Of a DNA stretch of 64,000 bases, positions 16,102-24,354 are shown in pieces (within the stretch, counting starts at the first letter, position 1; the number at the start of each line of letters is the position of its first letter). This stretch comes from JBJMQS01 sp045802605 (lineage in GTDB: Bacteria; Planctomycetota; Planctomycetia; Gemmatales; Gemmataceae), in the NCBI GenBank assembly GCA_045802605.1, contig JBJMQS010000053.1, positions 269,963-333,962 on the forward strand, read 5' to 3'. The notes beneath the pieces are model-generated. The model saw nothing but the letters and a program-made list of their open reading frames with translations, made no database searches and was not told where the DNA came from. The translations under genes were made by a program, and so were the position numbers.

Positions 16102-17718
16102 TTATCCCAGCAGCCCCGGCATCTGCCCCGCTGGCGGCAGTTGCACGATCTTCAGCGAATTCACATGCGGGTGGCGGCGTACCTCGGCCAGTGCCGCGTC
16201 GGATGGGACCGTGTCGAGGTTCAAGACGGCGATCGCTTCGCCGCCCGCTTCGCGGCGGCCGACGTTCATCTGGGCGATGTTCACGCCATGTTTGCCGAAC
16301 ACCGTCCCGATATGCCCGATCAGGCCGGGCTGATCCTTGTGGTGAAATAGAAGAAGCACGCCGTCGAGATAGGCTTCGAGTCGATAGCTCTCGAGTTGGA
16401 CCAGGCGAAGCCACTGATTGCCGAAGAGAGTGCCGGACGCCGTGATGGTACCCTTCTCCGAAACGACGTCGGTCTCGATCATCGAAGCGAAGTCGCTGCC
16501 GCGGGGGCTTTTCGCCTCGATAAATTCGACGCCGCGCTCCCGGGCCAAAAGCTCTGCGTTGACGGCGTTGACGGTCTCTTCTTTGTAACTCATGACCCCG
16601 GCCGCGAAAGCGGCGGTGAGCAAGCGCGTTTGCCGTGAGGCGATTTCACCGCGATAAATCAGCGTGGCTTTTTTAATCGGCCCTTCAGCCATTTGTGCTT
16701 GCAGCATGCCCAAGCGGCGCGCGAGATCGATGTAGTGCTTGAGAACGTCAAGCTCAGCACGATCAATCGCCGTGGCGTTCACCGCGCTCTGCACAACTCC
16801 GCGAGAGAGACAGTCAATTAGTAACTGCGCCGCCTCCACGGCCACGGCTTCCTGCGCTTCCAGCGTGGATGCGCCCAGATGAGGCGTCATGAGTAAATTC
16901 GGCGCCTTGAACAAAGGGCTGTTTGCCGGCGGAGGTTCCTGGGCGAACACGTCGAGTGCGGCCCCGGCGATGGCTCCTGATGTCAGAGCTTCGGCAATCG
17001 CCTCTTCATTGAAGATGCCGCCGCGGGCGACGTTGATCAGACGGCACCCGGGCTTCAACTTGGCGATCTGCGGGCGATCGATTAAGTTGCGCGTCTCGTC
17101 ATTGAGCGGCGTGTGCACGGTCAAGAAATCGCACTGCGGCAATAATTCTTGCACGCTGACAACGACGTTGATCCCCAACTCCGCGGCCCGCTCCGGCTTA
17201 ATAAATGCGTCGAAGCCGAGCACGTTCATGTCCAGCCCGGCAGCACGTCGACAGACCTCGCGGCCAATCCGCCCAAGACCGATGACGCCGAGCGTCTTCC
17301 CGGCCACTTCCGCGCCCATGAATTTGTTGCGTTCCCATTTGCCCGCCTTCATCGCAGCGTCGGCGGCTGGGATGTGCCGGGCCATGGCGAGCAACAGCGC
17401 GATGGTATGCTCGGCGGCGGAGACCGTGTTGCCGCCGGGCGTATTCATCACCACGATGCCTTGCCGCGTGGCGGCGGCGACGTCGATGTTATCGACGCCG
17501 ACCCCAGCGCGGACAATGGCCCGCAAACGGTCCGGATCTTCGAGCAAGTCGGCTGTGATCTTGGTGCCGGAGCGAACGATGCACCCATCGGCTTGGCGAA
17601 TTGCTTCGCGCAGTTCTTCGCCCTTGAGCCCGGGCCGGTTATCGACCTCGAAGCCGGCGTGCGCGAGCAAGTCGAGGCCGGCGAATTCGAGTTTGTCGCA
17701 GATCAAAATGCGGGGCAT
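16102..17718 (-). CDS. serA: D-3-phosphoglycerate dehydrogenase SerA (long form)
   Basis: This 538-aa enzyme oxidises 3-phosphoglycerate with NAD+, the first step of serine synthesis. The substrate/NAD-binding module (1-310) shows the Rossmann motif VIGLGRIGREVCRRA, the catalytic Arg segment INVARGGIFNEEA, a Glu in VFAQEPP and the His in LMTPHLGAST. The ASB domain (about 325-450) and a C-terminal ACT domain (about 459-525, LIGHIGTVFGKHGVNIAQMNV) make it the long, actinobacterial/plant-type form, usually serine-responsive. It starts 14 nt after the aminotransferase gene and is surely in one operon with it. Confidence 0.95.
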   Translation of the reverse strand: MPRILICDKLEFAGLDLLAHAGFEVDNRPGLKGEELREAIRQADGCIVRSGTKITADLLEDPDRLRAIVRAGVGVDNIDVAAATRQGIVVMNTPGGNTVSAAEHTIALLLAMARHIPAADAAMKAGKWERNKFMGAEVAGKTLGVIGLGRIGREVCRRAAGLDMNVLGFDAFIKPERAAELGINVVVSVQELLPQCDFLTVHTPLNDETRNLIDRPQIAKLKPGCRLINVARGGIFNEEAIAEALTSGAIAGAALDVFAQEPPPANSPLFKAPNLLMTPHLGASTLEAQEAVAVEAAQLLIDCLSRGVVQSAVNATAIDRAELDVLKHYIDLARRLGMLQAQMAEGPIKKATLIYRGEIASRQTRLLTAAFAAGVMSYKEETVNAVNAELLARERGVEFIEAKSPRGSDFASMIETDVVSEKGTITASGTLFGNQWLRLVQLESYRLEAYLDGVLLLFHHKDQPGLIGHIGTVFGKHGVNIAQMNVGRREAGGEAIAVLNLDTVPSDAALAEVRRHPHVNSLKIVQLPPAGQMPGLLG

Positions 17719-17732
17719 GCCCGGTCCTCAAT

Positions 17733-18887
17733 CTAGCTCTTAGGTTTCACAGCATTCATTAGTTCTCGCTGCGCCGCCGCGACGCCCGCACCAGACTCAA
17801 ACTTGTGGCCCATTTCTTTGAGCACCAACTCGATGCCCGAGATCGCGGCCATGACGTCGAACTGGTCATGGTAGCCCATGTGGGCCAAACGCCAGATCTT
17901 GCCTTTGAGCGTGTCTTGGCCGTTGGCGAGCTTGAGGCCATATTGTTTTTCCATTTTGCCGAGCGCGGCCGAGCCATCGATGCCGGCCGGCACCGTGATG
18001 ACGGTCAAGCCATCGGCGGGTTGTTGGGCAAAAATTTCCAGGCCCATCGCCTTGGCCCCGGCTCGCGCGGCGGCGGCCATGCGGCCATGGCGGGCCCAAA
18101 TGTTCTCGATGCCTTCAGCCCGCATCCGCTTCAGGCTTACGCGCTGAGCGCGAATCAACGTGTGGGCCGGCGTGAACGGCGTGTCGTTGCCCTCGTCGAT
18201 CTTCGCCTTGTAGCGTTTCAGATCGAGGTAAAACGATTTCACGGACTTGTTCGCTTCGATCTTCGCCCAGGCCTTCGGGCCCACGGCGACATACGCCAAG
18301 CCGGGCGGCAACATCAGAGCCTTCTGCGAACCCGTCACGTTGATGTCAACGTTCCAGTCGTCGGTCCGGCACTCCATCGTCCCCAGCGCGCTGATCGTGT
18401 CGACGACGAAGAGGGCCGGCGTCTTGGCGACGATTTGGCCCATCGCTCGGATGTCATTCCGGACACCGGTCGATGTTTCACAGTGAGTGGTAAACACCGC
18501 CTTCGCGTCCGGGTGTTCTTTCAATGCCGCCTCGACTTGGGCGGGCGACACCGGCTGGCCATAGGGCGAATCGACGACGATGTGCTCGATGCCATGCGCT
18601 TTGCAAATGTTCTTCCAGCGCTCACCCCATCGCCCGCAGATGGCGAGGATGGCTTTCTCGCCGGGTGCGATGGTGTTGATGACGGCCGCTTCCATCCCGG
18701 ATGTGCCGGATGCCGTGATCACGAGGACCGAGTGCTTCGTTTGAAACACATACTTCAAATCTTCAATGACTTCGCCGAGCATGGCCCGAAATTCGGGCGT
18801 GCGGTGAAAAAACACCGGTTTTGCAAGCTCAAGCAGCGTTTCTTCAGGGACAGGCGTGGGGCCCGGGGTCAACAAGCGGAATTTCAT
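17733..18887 (-). CDS. class-V aminotransferase (serine-glyoxylate/alanine-glyoxylate type)
   Basis: This 384-aa fold-type I PLP enzyme has MKFRLLTPGPTPVPEETL at the N-terminus, FHRTPEF, VITASGTSGMEAAVIN for phosphate binding, VVDTISALGTM for the ring-binding Asp, and GSQKALMLPPGLAYVAV with the PLP lysine (about residue 188). The length is that of AGXT/serine-glyoxylate aminotransferases. The ATG at 18887 was preferred because the family starts at MKFRLLTPGPT. The open frame extends 15 codons upstream. Lying directly upstream of serA, it may supply the serine-pathway transamination in place of SerC, or link glyoxylate to glycine/serine. The exact substrate is an inference. Confidence 0.9.
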   Translation of the reverse strand: MKFRLLTPGPTPVPEETLLELAKPVFFHRTPEFRAMLGEVIEDLKYVFQTKHSVLVITASGTSGMEAAVINTIAPGEKAILAICGRWGERWKNICKAHGIEHIVVDSPYGQPVSPAQVEAALKEHPDAKAVFTTHCETSTGVRNDIRAMGQIVAKTPALFVVDTISALGTMECRTDDWNVDINVTGSQKALMLPPGLAYVAVGPKAWAKIEANKSVKSFYLDLKRYKAKIDEGNDTPFTPAHTLIRAQRVSLKRMRAEGIENIWARHGRMAAAARAGAKAMGLEIFAQQPADGLTVITVPAGIDGSAALGKMEKQYGLKLANGQDTLKGKIWRLAHMGYHDQFDVMAAISGIELVLKEMGHKFESGAGVAAAQRELMNAVKPKS

Positions 18888-19017
18888 GGCAAATCTCGGC
18901 ACAGAGGGAAACAGACGGTTCGTCCGCCGCAAGTATTGTAAAGAGGCACAGGCCTTAGCCCACCCAGGCCGTTTATCCCAATTTGCAAGCTAGAATGACT
19001 GGGTACTGGAGAACCGC

Positions 19018-21237
19018 ATGCCTTCTGCTGCCGCCACCGCTTCGGCCACCCCCGCGCTGAGTCTCGTGCCCCAAGGGCTAGAAGATCCGTCGCTCTACAT
19101 CAACCGCGAGTTGAGCTGGCTGGAATTCAATCGCCGCGTACTCGAGGAAGCGCTTGATCCGACGGTGCCGTTCTTGGAGCGGATGAAGTTCCTCGCGATC
19201 TTCAGCGCCAACCTCGACGAGTTCTTCATGGTGCGCGTGGGTGGCTTGCAGCAGAAAGTGGCAGCCGGCATCAACCGCGGCTCGGGCGCGGATCGAATCC
19301 CGCCGCGCGAGCAGTTGGAGAAGATCAGCACGGCGGTTCGGCAAATGACGGAAGAGCATGCCAAGTGCATGAAAAAAGTCGTGCTGCCCGCGTTGGAACA
19401 CGAAGGCATCGTCATCCGCCGGAGGAAAGATCTGACGGATAGCGAGCGAAAGTACATCCGCGATTTATTTCGCCGCGAAGTGTATCCAGTGCTAACGCCA
19501 CTGGCGATCGACCCGGGGCACCCCTTCCCGCATCTCTACAACAAGACGCTCAACCTCGCAGTGTTGATGAAGCGGCCCAAGCACGATGAGTCGCTGCTCG
19601 CGCTCGTGCAGGTGCCGTCGGTGTTGCCCCGGTTCGTGCCGCTGCCGTCGGACCCGAGCAAAGATGGTCAGACGCGCTACGTGTTCGTGCCGCTCGAAAC
19701 GGTGATCCGCTTGCACCTTGACGAAGTGTTTCCGGGAATGACCTTGGAATATGACGTCGTGTTCCAGGTCACCCGCGACAGCGAATACGAAATCGACGAC
19801 GACGAAGTGGAAGACTTGCTCAAAACAATCGAAGAAGAAATTCGCAAGCGGCGCCGCGGCAATGCAGTCCGCCTGGGCATCGAAGCCGGGGCACCGCCCG
19901 AAGTCGAGCAGTTCATCATGACCGCGCTCGACTTGGAGCCGGCCGATGTGTACTCCGAGCCGGGCTTGCTTGATGCGACCGGGTTCTTTCAGATTTACGC
20001 GCTGCCGGGCTTTCCGCATCTGCGCGATCCGCAATTCGTAACCCAGCAAGTGCCGGAGATCGCGCAGGCGGCGAACCTTTGGGCGGCCATTCGCGCGAAG
20101 GACATCTTGATCCATCACCCTTATGAATCGTTTAGCCATGTGGTTGATTTCATCGAGACCGCGGCAACTGATGACAGGGTGCTCGCCATTAAACAGACGC
20201 TCTATCGCACGTCGAGCGATTCGCCGGTCGTCCGGGCGCTCCAGCGGGCGGCCGACGCGGGCAAACAAGTCACGGCCGTCATCGAACTCAAGGCCCGTTT
20301 GGACGAAGAGCGCAACATTGTCTGGTCCCGCGAGCTGGAAAAATCGGGCGTGCATGTCGTCTTCGGCTTCGTGGGCTTAAAGACGCATTGCAAGGCGGCC
20401 CTTGTGGTTCGCCGAGAGGAAGACGGCATCCGCCGTTACGTGCACCTAGCCACCGGCAACTACAACCCGCAGACGGCCCGTGTCTACACCGATCTCGGCT
20501 TCTTCACCTGCGATCCGGATTTCTGCGAAGACGTGTCGATGCTGTTCAACTATCTCACCGGCTACGGTGAATTGCCGCAGTGGCGCAAGTTGATCGTCGC
20601 GCCAAGCCGGCTTCAACCTTTCATGATTGAGAAGATTGATCAGGAAATCAAATATCAGGAAAATGGCCGCGGCGGGAAGATCATCGCGAAAGTGAATGGC
20701 TTGTTGGAACCCGCCATCGTGCAAGCGCTTTATCGCGCGAGCCAAGCGGGCGTCAAAGTTGACATCATCTGTCGCGGCATCTGCGCTCTGCGGCCCGGTC
20801 TTGCCGGGATCAGCGACAACATCCGCGTGACGTCAATCGTCGATCGCTTCCTCGAACATAGCCGAATCTTTTACTTCGGCAACGCGGGCAAGCCCGAGGT
20901 GTACATCGGCTCGGCCGACTGGATGGATCGTAATTTGATGCGGCGGGTGGAAGTGGTCTGGCCGGTTCAACAAGCCGACTTGAAGAGCCGTATCATCGAC
21001 GAAATTTTGGCGATCAGTCTGTCTGACAATGTCAAATCGCGGGAGTTGTTGTCCGACGGTGGCTATCGCCGCGTGCAGCCCGCGGACGGTGAACCGCTCG
21101 TTCGCTCGCAGGAGCGGTTTTTGCAACTCGCGGCCGAGAAGACCGCGCGGCGATTGGCGGCGGCCGATGCACCACGGCCGGTGGAGACGACGCGGCCGTT
21201 ATTGCGTCCGCAACGTCGGCGACGACAGACCGGCTAA
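19018..21237 (+). CDS. ppk1: polyphosphate kinase Ppk1
   Basis: This 739-aa enzyme makes inorganic polyphosphate from ATP reversibly. The N-domain (SLYINRELSWLEFNRRVLEEA), head domain and two phospholipase-D-like C domains are all present. The two conserved histidines are in GLKTHCKAALVVRRE (about 454) and LEHSRIFYFG (about 613; the autophosphorylated His corresponds to the KTH site), followed by YIGSADWMDRNLMRRVEV. GGAG lies 7 nt before the ATG. The last ~30 residues are a Pro/Arg-rich extension. The gene runs convergently into the small lipoprotein gene with no gap. Confidence 0.95.
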   Translation: MPSAAATASATPALSLVPQGLEDPSLYINRELSWLEFNRRVLEEALDPTVPFLERMKFLAIFSANLDEFFMVRVGGLQQKVAAGINRGSGADRIPPREQLEKISTAVRQMTEEHAKCMKKVVLPALEHEGIVIRRRKDLTDSERKYIRDLFRREVYPVLTPLAIDPGHPFPHLYNKTLNLAVLMKRPKHDESLLALVQVPSVLPRFVPLPSDPSKDGQTRYVFVPLETVIRLHLDEVFPGMTLEYDVVFQVTRDSEYEIDDDEVEDLLKTIEEEIRKRRRGNAVRLGIEAGAPPEVEQFIMTALDLEPADVYSEPGLLDATGFFQIYALPGFPHLRDPQFVTQQVPEIAQAANLWAAIRAKDILIHHPYESFSHVVDFIETAATDDRVLAIKQTLYRTSSDSPVVRALQRAADAGKQVTAVIELKARLDEERNIVWSRELEKSGVHVVFGFVGLKTHCKAALVVRREEDGIRRYVHLATGNYNPQTARVYTDLGFFTCDPDFCEDVSMLFNYLTGYGELPQWRKLIVAPSRLQPFMIEKIDQEIKYQENGRGGKIIAKVNGLLEPAIVQALYRASQAGVKVDIICRGICALRPGLAGISDNIRVTSIVDRFLEHSRIFYFGNAGKPEVYIGSADWMDRNLMRRVEVVWPVQQADLKSRIIDEILAISLSDNVKSRELLSDGGYRRVQPADGEPLVRSQERFLQLAAEKTARRLAAADAPRPVETTRPLLRPQRRRRQTG

Positions 21238-21489
21238 TTACATCCCGCTGCCGGCGTTGCGCGGCATCGGCGGTGGAGGAGCCGGCGGAGGCGGAGGTGG
21301 GGGCGGCGGCAAAACGTCGCCGCGGGGCCCATCAACCGCAACCACGGACGTTGGATCCGAAGTGAATAGGCCGTATTTGCAACAGGGTTGCACATTGGGC
21401 TGGCAGTCGCAGCGGCCGGCCACATGGTGGCACGCGATTCCCATCGGCGCGATCACAAAGCCGACGAGGATGACGAGGTACCGACGCAT
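21238..21489 (-). CDS. small Cys/Pro-rich lipoprotein
   Basis: This 83-aa protein has a hydrophobic signal segment (RRYLVILVGFVIAPMGIAC) ending in a lipobox-like GIAC. A cysteine-rich part (CDCQPNVQPCC) follows, then a run of prolines near the C-terminus (LPPPPPPPPPAPPPP). AAGGAGG stands 5-6 nt before the ATG, a very good ribosome-binding site and the main reason to call it real. It is probably an envelope-attached protein. The family is unknown, but small Cys/Pro lipoproteins are frequent in planctomycetes. Confidence 0.65.
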   Translation of the reverse strand: MRRYLVILVGFVIAPMGIACHHVAGRCDCQPNVQPCCKYGLFTSDPTSVVAVDGPRGDVLPPPPPPPPPAPPPPMPRNAGSGM

Positions 21490-21618
21490 GATGGCCTCCT
21501 TGCCGAACCAGCAATTCTGACAGGATTCTGGTTACAGTCATATTCGACCGAACGATCCGCCCGGCTTGACCAATTTCCCTGACCGACGCGACCGGACCGA
21601 TTTCGTAGAACACTGCCC

Positions 21619-22311
21619 ATGGATGCGATCATTCTCGCCGCCGGCCTCGGGACGCGCCTCCGGCCATACACGCTGACGACGCCGAAGCCGATGCTGCCCG
21701 TTCGCGGCCGGCCGATTCTCGACTGGATCATCGCCGCGTTGCCGCGCGAGGTCAAACGCGTGGTTGTGGTTACCCATTATCTCGCCGAGCAGATCGAAAC
21801 GTATTTGAAAACGCAGAAGCACGTGGACCAGGCGGTGACCGTGTTCCAGGCTAAGCCGCGTGGAACGGGCGACGCTTTCATGGCCTGCCGTGACGCCGTT
21901 CATGCGGACAAGTTCTTCGTGCTCAACGGCGACGATCTTTACGCCGCGGCCGATCTCGCGGCGCTGGCGACGAAGCCGGCCGGCCTGCTGGTTCACGAAG
22001 TGGATGAGCCGCGCAAGTTTGGCGTGGCATTCACCAAGCCTGATGGAACCTTGGAAAAGCTGGTCGAGAAGCCCGCCATCGACGGCCGCCGGCTCGCCAA
22101 CATCGGCGGCTATTTGTTTCCGCGCTCGGCCTTTGATGTGAAGTTGGAACTTTCGCCGCGCGGCGAATACGAGATCACGGATGTGGTCAACGCTCTCGCA
22201 GCGGCCGGCCCCTTTTATACCGTACCGGCGACAGCCTGGCTGCCGATCGGCGACGAGGCCGCTTGGCGCGCCGCGGAGAAGTTAGACTTGGAAGCGATCA
22301 CCAAAAAGTAA
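21619..22311 (+). CDS. sugar-1-phosphate nucleotidyltransferase
   Basis: This 230-aa GT-A-fold nucleotidyltransferase has the nucleotide-binding signature ILAAGLGTRLRPYTLTTPKPMLPVRGRPI (residues 4-32). The metal-binding Asp pair is in VLNGDDLY, followed by EVDEPRKFGVAF and a late EKPAI and YEITDVVNAL. It activates a hexose-1-phosphate or MurNAc-1-phosphate with NTP. The short length, without a left-handed beta-helix, fits the MurU/mannose-1-phosphate guanylyltransferase-like group, but the sugar cannot be fixed. It stands alone between a lipoprotein gene and two small genes. Confidence 0.88.
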   Translation: MDAIILAAGLGTRLRPYTLTTPKPMLPVRGRPILDWIIAALPREVKRVVVVTHYLAEQIETYLKTQKHVDQAVTVFQAKPRGTGDAFMACRDAVHADKFFVLNGDDLYAAADLAALATKPAGLLVHEVDEPRKFGVAFTKPDGTLEKLVEKPAIDGRRLANIGGYLFPRSAFDVKLELSPRGEYEITDVVNALAAAGPFYTVPATAWLPIGDEAAWRAAEKLDLEAITKK

Positions 22312-22345
22312 GTCGTATCTTTAGCGGGGCTTCACCGCCGCCCTC

Positions 22346-22582
22346 TTACGTATCGCTCGTCCGCTTACCGAAATAGGCCACGACTTGCGAGTGAACATCA
22401 TCGGAGGCGCGCAAAGCGCCAAGCGGGAGCAGGCAGTCATCGTTCAAGCACTCTCGCACTTCATCGAGTGTGCAACATTCTTTGACATGCAATGCGAAGA
22501 TCGAAAGGGAACGGAGATCGCTCTCGCAGACGATGGGAAGCGCCTGAAACTGAGGAAACGCTCGAAGTTGATCTTCCGTCAT
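22346..22582 (-). CDS. small hypothetical protein (78 aa)
   Basis: The frame starts MTEDQLRAFPQFQALPIVCES and continues with a helical, Cys-containing body (FALHVKECCTLDEVRECLNDDCLLPLGA). GGGAGA lies 5 nt before the ATG, which decides the start against a longer open frame. It follows the 91-aa gene by 28 nt on the same strand, so the two form a small operon. I recognise no family. Confidence 0.6.
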   Translation of the reverse strand: MTEDQLRAFPQFQALPIVCESDLRSLSIFALHVKECCTLDEVRECLNDDCLLPLGALRASDDVHSQVVAYFGKRTSDT

Positions 22583-22610
22583 GGCGCTCTCCCGCCATCG
22601 CCCGGTAGAG

Positions 22611-22886
22611 TCACATCTCGAGGTCGGGATAGTGGCCCTCATGGAACCGTTCCAAGAACCGAAGCACTGGCTCCGGCACCGGGACTTCGACGGGATCACC
22701 TTGAGCAAAAACCACGCGCGATCGATCGCCAAGAATTAGATCAATTGCAACTCCTTTCGACACCTTGGAATAAGCGTAACGAACGATCGGATTGAGAAAC
22801 CGCGCGCTATTGCGGATGCCGCGGACCCCGGCTTTGCGAAGGCAATCGGCCACCTCGTCGGCGGTGGCGCCCAATTCTTCAAGCAT
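22611..22886 (-). CDS. small hypothetical protein (91 aa)
   Basis: The N-terminal half looks like a small helical domain (MLEELGATADEVADCLRKAGVRGIRNSARFLNPIVRY). It is followed by a beta hairpin part (GVAIDLILGDRSRVVFAQGDPVEVPVPEPVLRFLERF). The size and pairing with a second small gene resemble toxin-antitoxin or phage-like pairs, but no signature supports that. The reading frame stays open 14 codons upstream without another start codon, and no ribosome-binding site is evident. Confidence 0.6.
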   Translation of the reverse strand: MLEELGATADEVADCLRKAGVRGIRNSARFLNPIVRYAYSKVSKGVAIDLILGDRSRVVFAQGDPVEVPVPEPVLRFLERFHEGHYPDLEM

Positions 22887-23054
22887 GATAAAAGCGAAGC
22901 TCGGGTTCGAGTGGGCTTGGTCCGGACAGACCTATCCTTGGGAGTCAAAAACTCTGCAACAATTGTTCCGGGCTGGGTTCTCCTGGCAAACTAAAACGAT
23001 TTTAAGAGTGTCAGATTTCGTCTAACGAGTCGACTTTCACGCGCGATAGCCCAC

Positions 23055-23330
23055 TCAAGAAAAGACTTCTAATTGCTTCTTCAGTTGCGATTCCACGAGT
23101 TCGGAAAGCGTTTGCTGCGCATGCGCGAGTTGCTCGCCCAACTGATGCCACTGTTCGCGGAGACGTTGGGATTCATCGTACAGGGACTGGTACGCCGAGC
23201 AGGCGTATTTGACTCTCTGAAGTGCCTTTTGATTGGCCGCCATTTGTTTTTCGATCGCTTGCAATTGAGAAAATGCAACTTCTACTGCGGCAAACGCTTG
23301 ATGATGACGTTGAGCCAATTCGCTATCCAC
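23055..23330 (-). CDS. coiled-coil hypothetical protein (91 aa)
   Basis: From a GTG at 23330 with AGAGG just upstream, the protein is almost wholly alpha-helical and coiled-coil-like (FSQLQAIEKQMAANQKALQRV, then DESQRLREQWHQLGEQLAHAQQTLSELVES). It resembles short structural coiled-coil proteins rather than an enzyme. The open frame continues another 50 codons upstream, but that part runs through a terminator hairpin, so I prefer the internal GTG. Confidence 0.45.
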   Translation of the reverse strand: MDSELAQRHHQAFAAVEVAFSQLQAIEKQMAANQKALQRVKYACSAYQSLYDESQRLREQWHQLGEQLAHAQQTLSELVESQLKKQLEVFS

Positions 23331-23361
23331 GGCGGCCTCTTCGATTCTGGGCGAAAAAACG

Positions 23362-23393
23362 GAGAGACCGCGGCCCGCCGACCGCGGTCTCTC
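23362..23393 (-). terminator. hairpin plus U-run upstream of coiled-coil gene
   Basis: Perfect 12-nt arms (GAGAGACCGCGG and its complement) flank an 8-nt loop. On the minus strand they are followed by CCGTTTTTTCG. It has the form of an intrinsic terminator, but no minus-strand gene precedes it. That suggests an attenuator in the leader of the 23330 gene, or the end of a small RNA. Confidence 0.5.
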
Positions 23394-23525
23394 GAAGGAG
23401 AAGCACATAGTCGCCATTCGATACTGCGAATCCGATGCCGGAACGCGAGCGCCGGGTCGCGCAAGCTCATTTCTGCGCATCGTTTTACAAGTAGAAGAAG
23501 ACGTTGCCCGATTGGAGAAACACCT

Positions 23526-23867
23526 ATGAAGAGCCTCATCCTCGCAGCCGGCGTCGCCGCTGCAACATTACTGGGAACCGGCACCGTTCAGGCTGCCGAC
23601 CACCACGGACACTCTGGCCACAACGGTGGCCATAACGACAGGCATGGCGGCCATGGTTACTACGGCGGTCATGGTTATTACAACCGTGGGTATTACGGCT
23701 ACTGGCCGCGCTACAGCTTCAATTACTACGGCGGCTACCCGTATTACTCGACCTACAGCTATCCGTACACGACGAACTATTCGTACGCGTACACTGCTCC
23801 TGTCTACGAAGACGCTTTTTGGGTTTGCTACGCCGGCCCAAATGGCTGGGTGTGCTATCACCGATAA
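23526..23867 (+). CDS. secreted Gly/Tyr/His-rich protein (113 aa)
   Basis: A clean Sec signal peptide (MKSLILAAGVAAATLLGTGTVQAA) is followed by a His/Gly stretch (DHHGHSGHNGGHNDRHGGHG) and then Tyr/Gly/Ser repeats such as GYYGYW and YPYYSTYSYPYTT. The protein ends with two cysteines (WVCYAGPNGWVCYHR). It should be exported and mostly disordered, possibly metal-binding through the His cluster or part of an extracellular matrix. GGAG precedes the ATG by about 10 nt. A longer open frame upstream has no coding character. A strong terminator follows. Confidence 0.75.
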   Translation: MKSLILAAGVAAATLLGTGTVQAADHHGHSGHNGGHNDRHGGHGYYGGHGYYNRGYYGYWPRYSFNYYGGYPYYSTYSYPYTTNYSYAYTAPVYEDAFWVCYAGPNGWVCYHR

Positions 23868-23885
23868 TGTGCACATCGATTCACT

Positions 23886-23917
23886 GCACGGAGTCTCGTT
23901 TCGTCGAGACTCCGTGC
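23886..23917. terminator. bidirectional terminator between convergent small genes
   Basis: Perfect 13-nt arms (GCACGGAGTCTCG and its complement) flank a 6-nt loop. They lie between the secreted Gly/Tyr-rich gene and the MaoP-like gene and are followed by GGTTGATTT on the plus strand. Confidence 0.65.
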
Positions 23918-23924
23918 GGTTGAT

Positions 23925-24269
23925 TTACCACCAACAACGATCCGCGTCCCACTCGATCATGCCATAATCTTCTGGCTCATGATGAACTGGCGCCGAGTGT
24001 TCCTCGGCTTCATATTCGCGCCGGCCCTTGAGGCGCATCCACGCGCGCTCCGTGACGTTCACGGGCTCGGCCTCTTCGCGATCAACTTTGAGGAAACGCC
24101 TCTGCTCCGCCGCGACTGGCTCAATTGCCCCAGACGCTAGGGCTTCGAGCCAATTGCCCGACTCCTCTAGCACGGCCAATTCCTCCGGCGGGAAGATCTC
24201 TTTGCTGCAACGAAATTGAAACGGTCGGCGGCGGAGAAACTTTGCGTGTTCATCTGGAATATTTTTCAT
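23925..24269 (-). CDS. MaoP/DUF413-like protein
   Basis: Residues 10-75 of this 114-aa protein follow the DUF413 pattern: RRPFQFRCSKEIFPPEELAV, then LEESGNWLEALASGAIEP, then AAEQRRFLKV, then TERAWMRLKGRREYE. E. coli MaoP (YifE) belongs to this family and organises the Ori macrodomain, although its mechanism is little known. The C-terminal tail is acidic and His-rich (EEHSAPVHHEPEDYGMIEW). GGGAG precedes the chosen ATG by 7 nt. The open frame extends farther upstream over the end of the kinase gene, which I disregard. The function here is inferred from the family only. Confidence 0.6.
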   Translation of the reverse strand: MKNIPDEHAKFLRRRPFQFRCSKEIFPPEELAVLEESGNWLEALASGAIEPVAAEQRRFLKVDREEAEPVNVTERAWMRLKGRREYEAEEHSAPVHHEPEDYGMIEWDADRCWW

Positions 24270-24354
24270 GGGCAACTCCCATAAACCTGAATTCACCTCA
24301 TCGAAACGCAAACGCCGTGCCCGTTGTGGGGTGGAAAAACGGTGGACACACACT

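Noticed and set aside
17805..18941. 378-aa plus-strand frame opposite the aminotransferase
   Set aside because: High-GC mirror frame of a well-supported class-V aminotransferase, with no recognisable domain.
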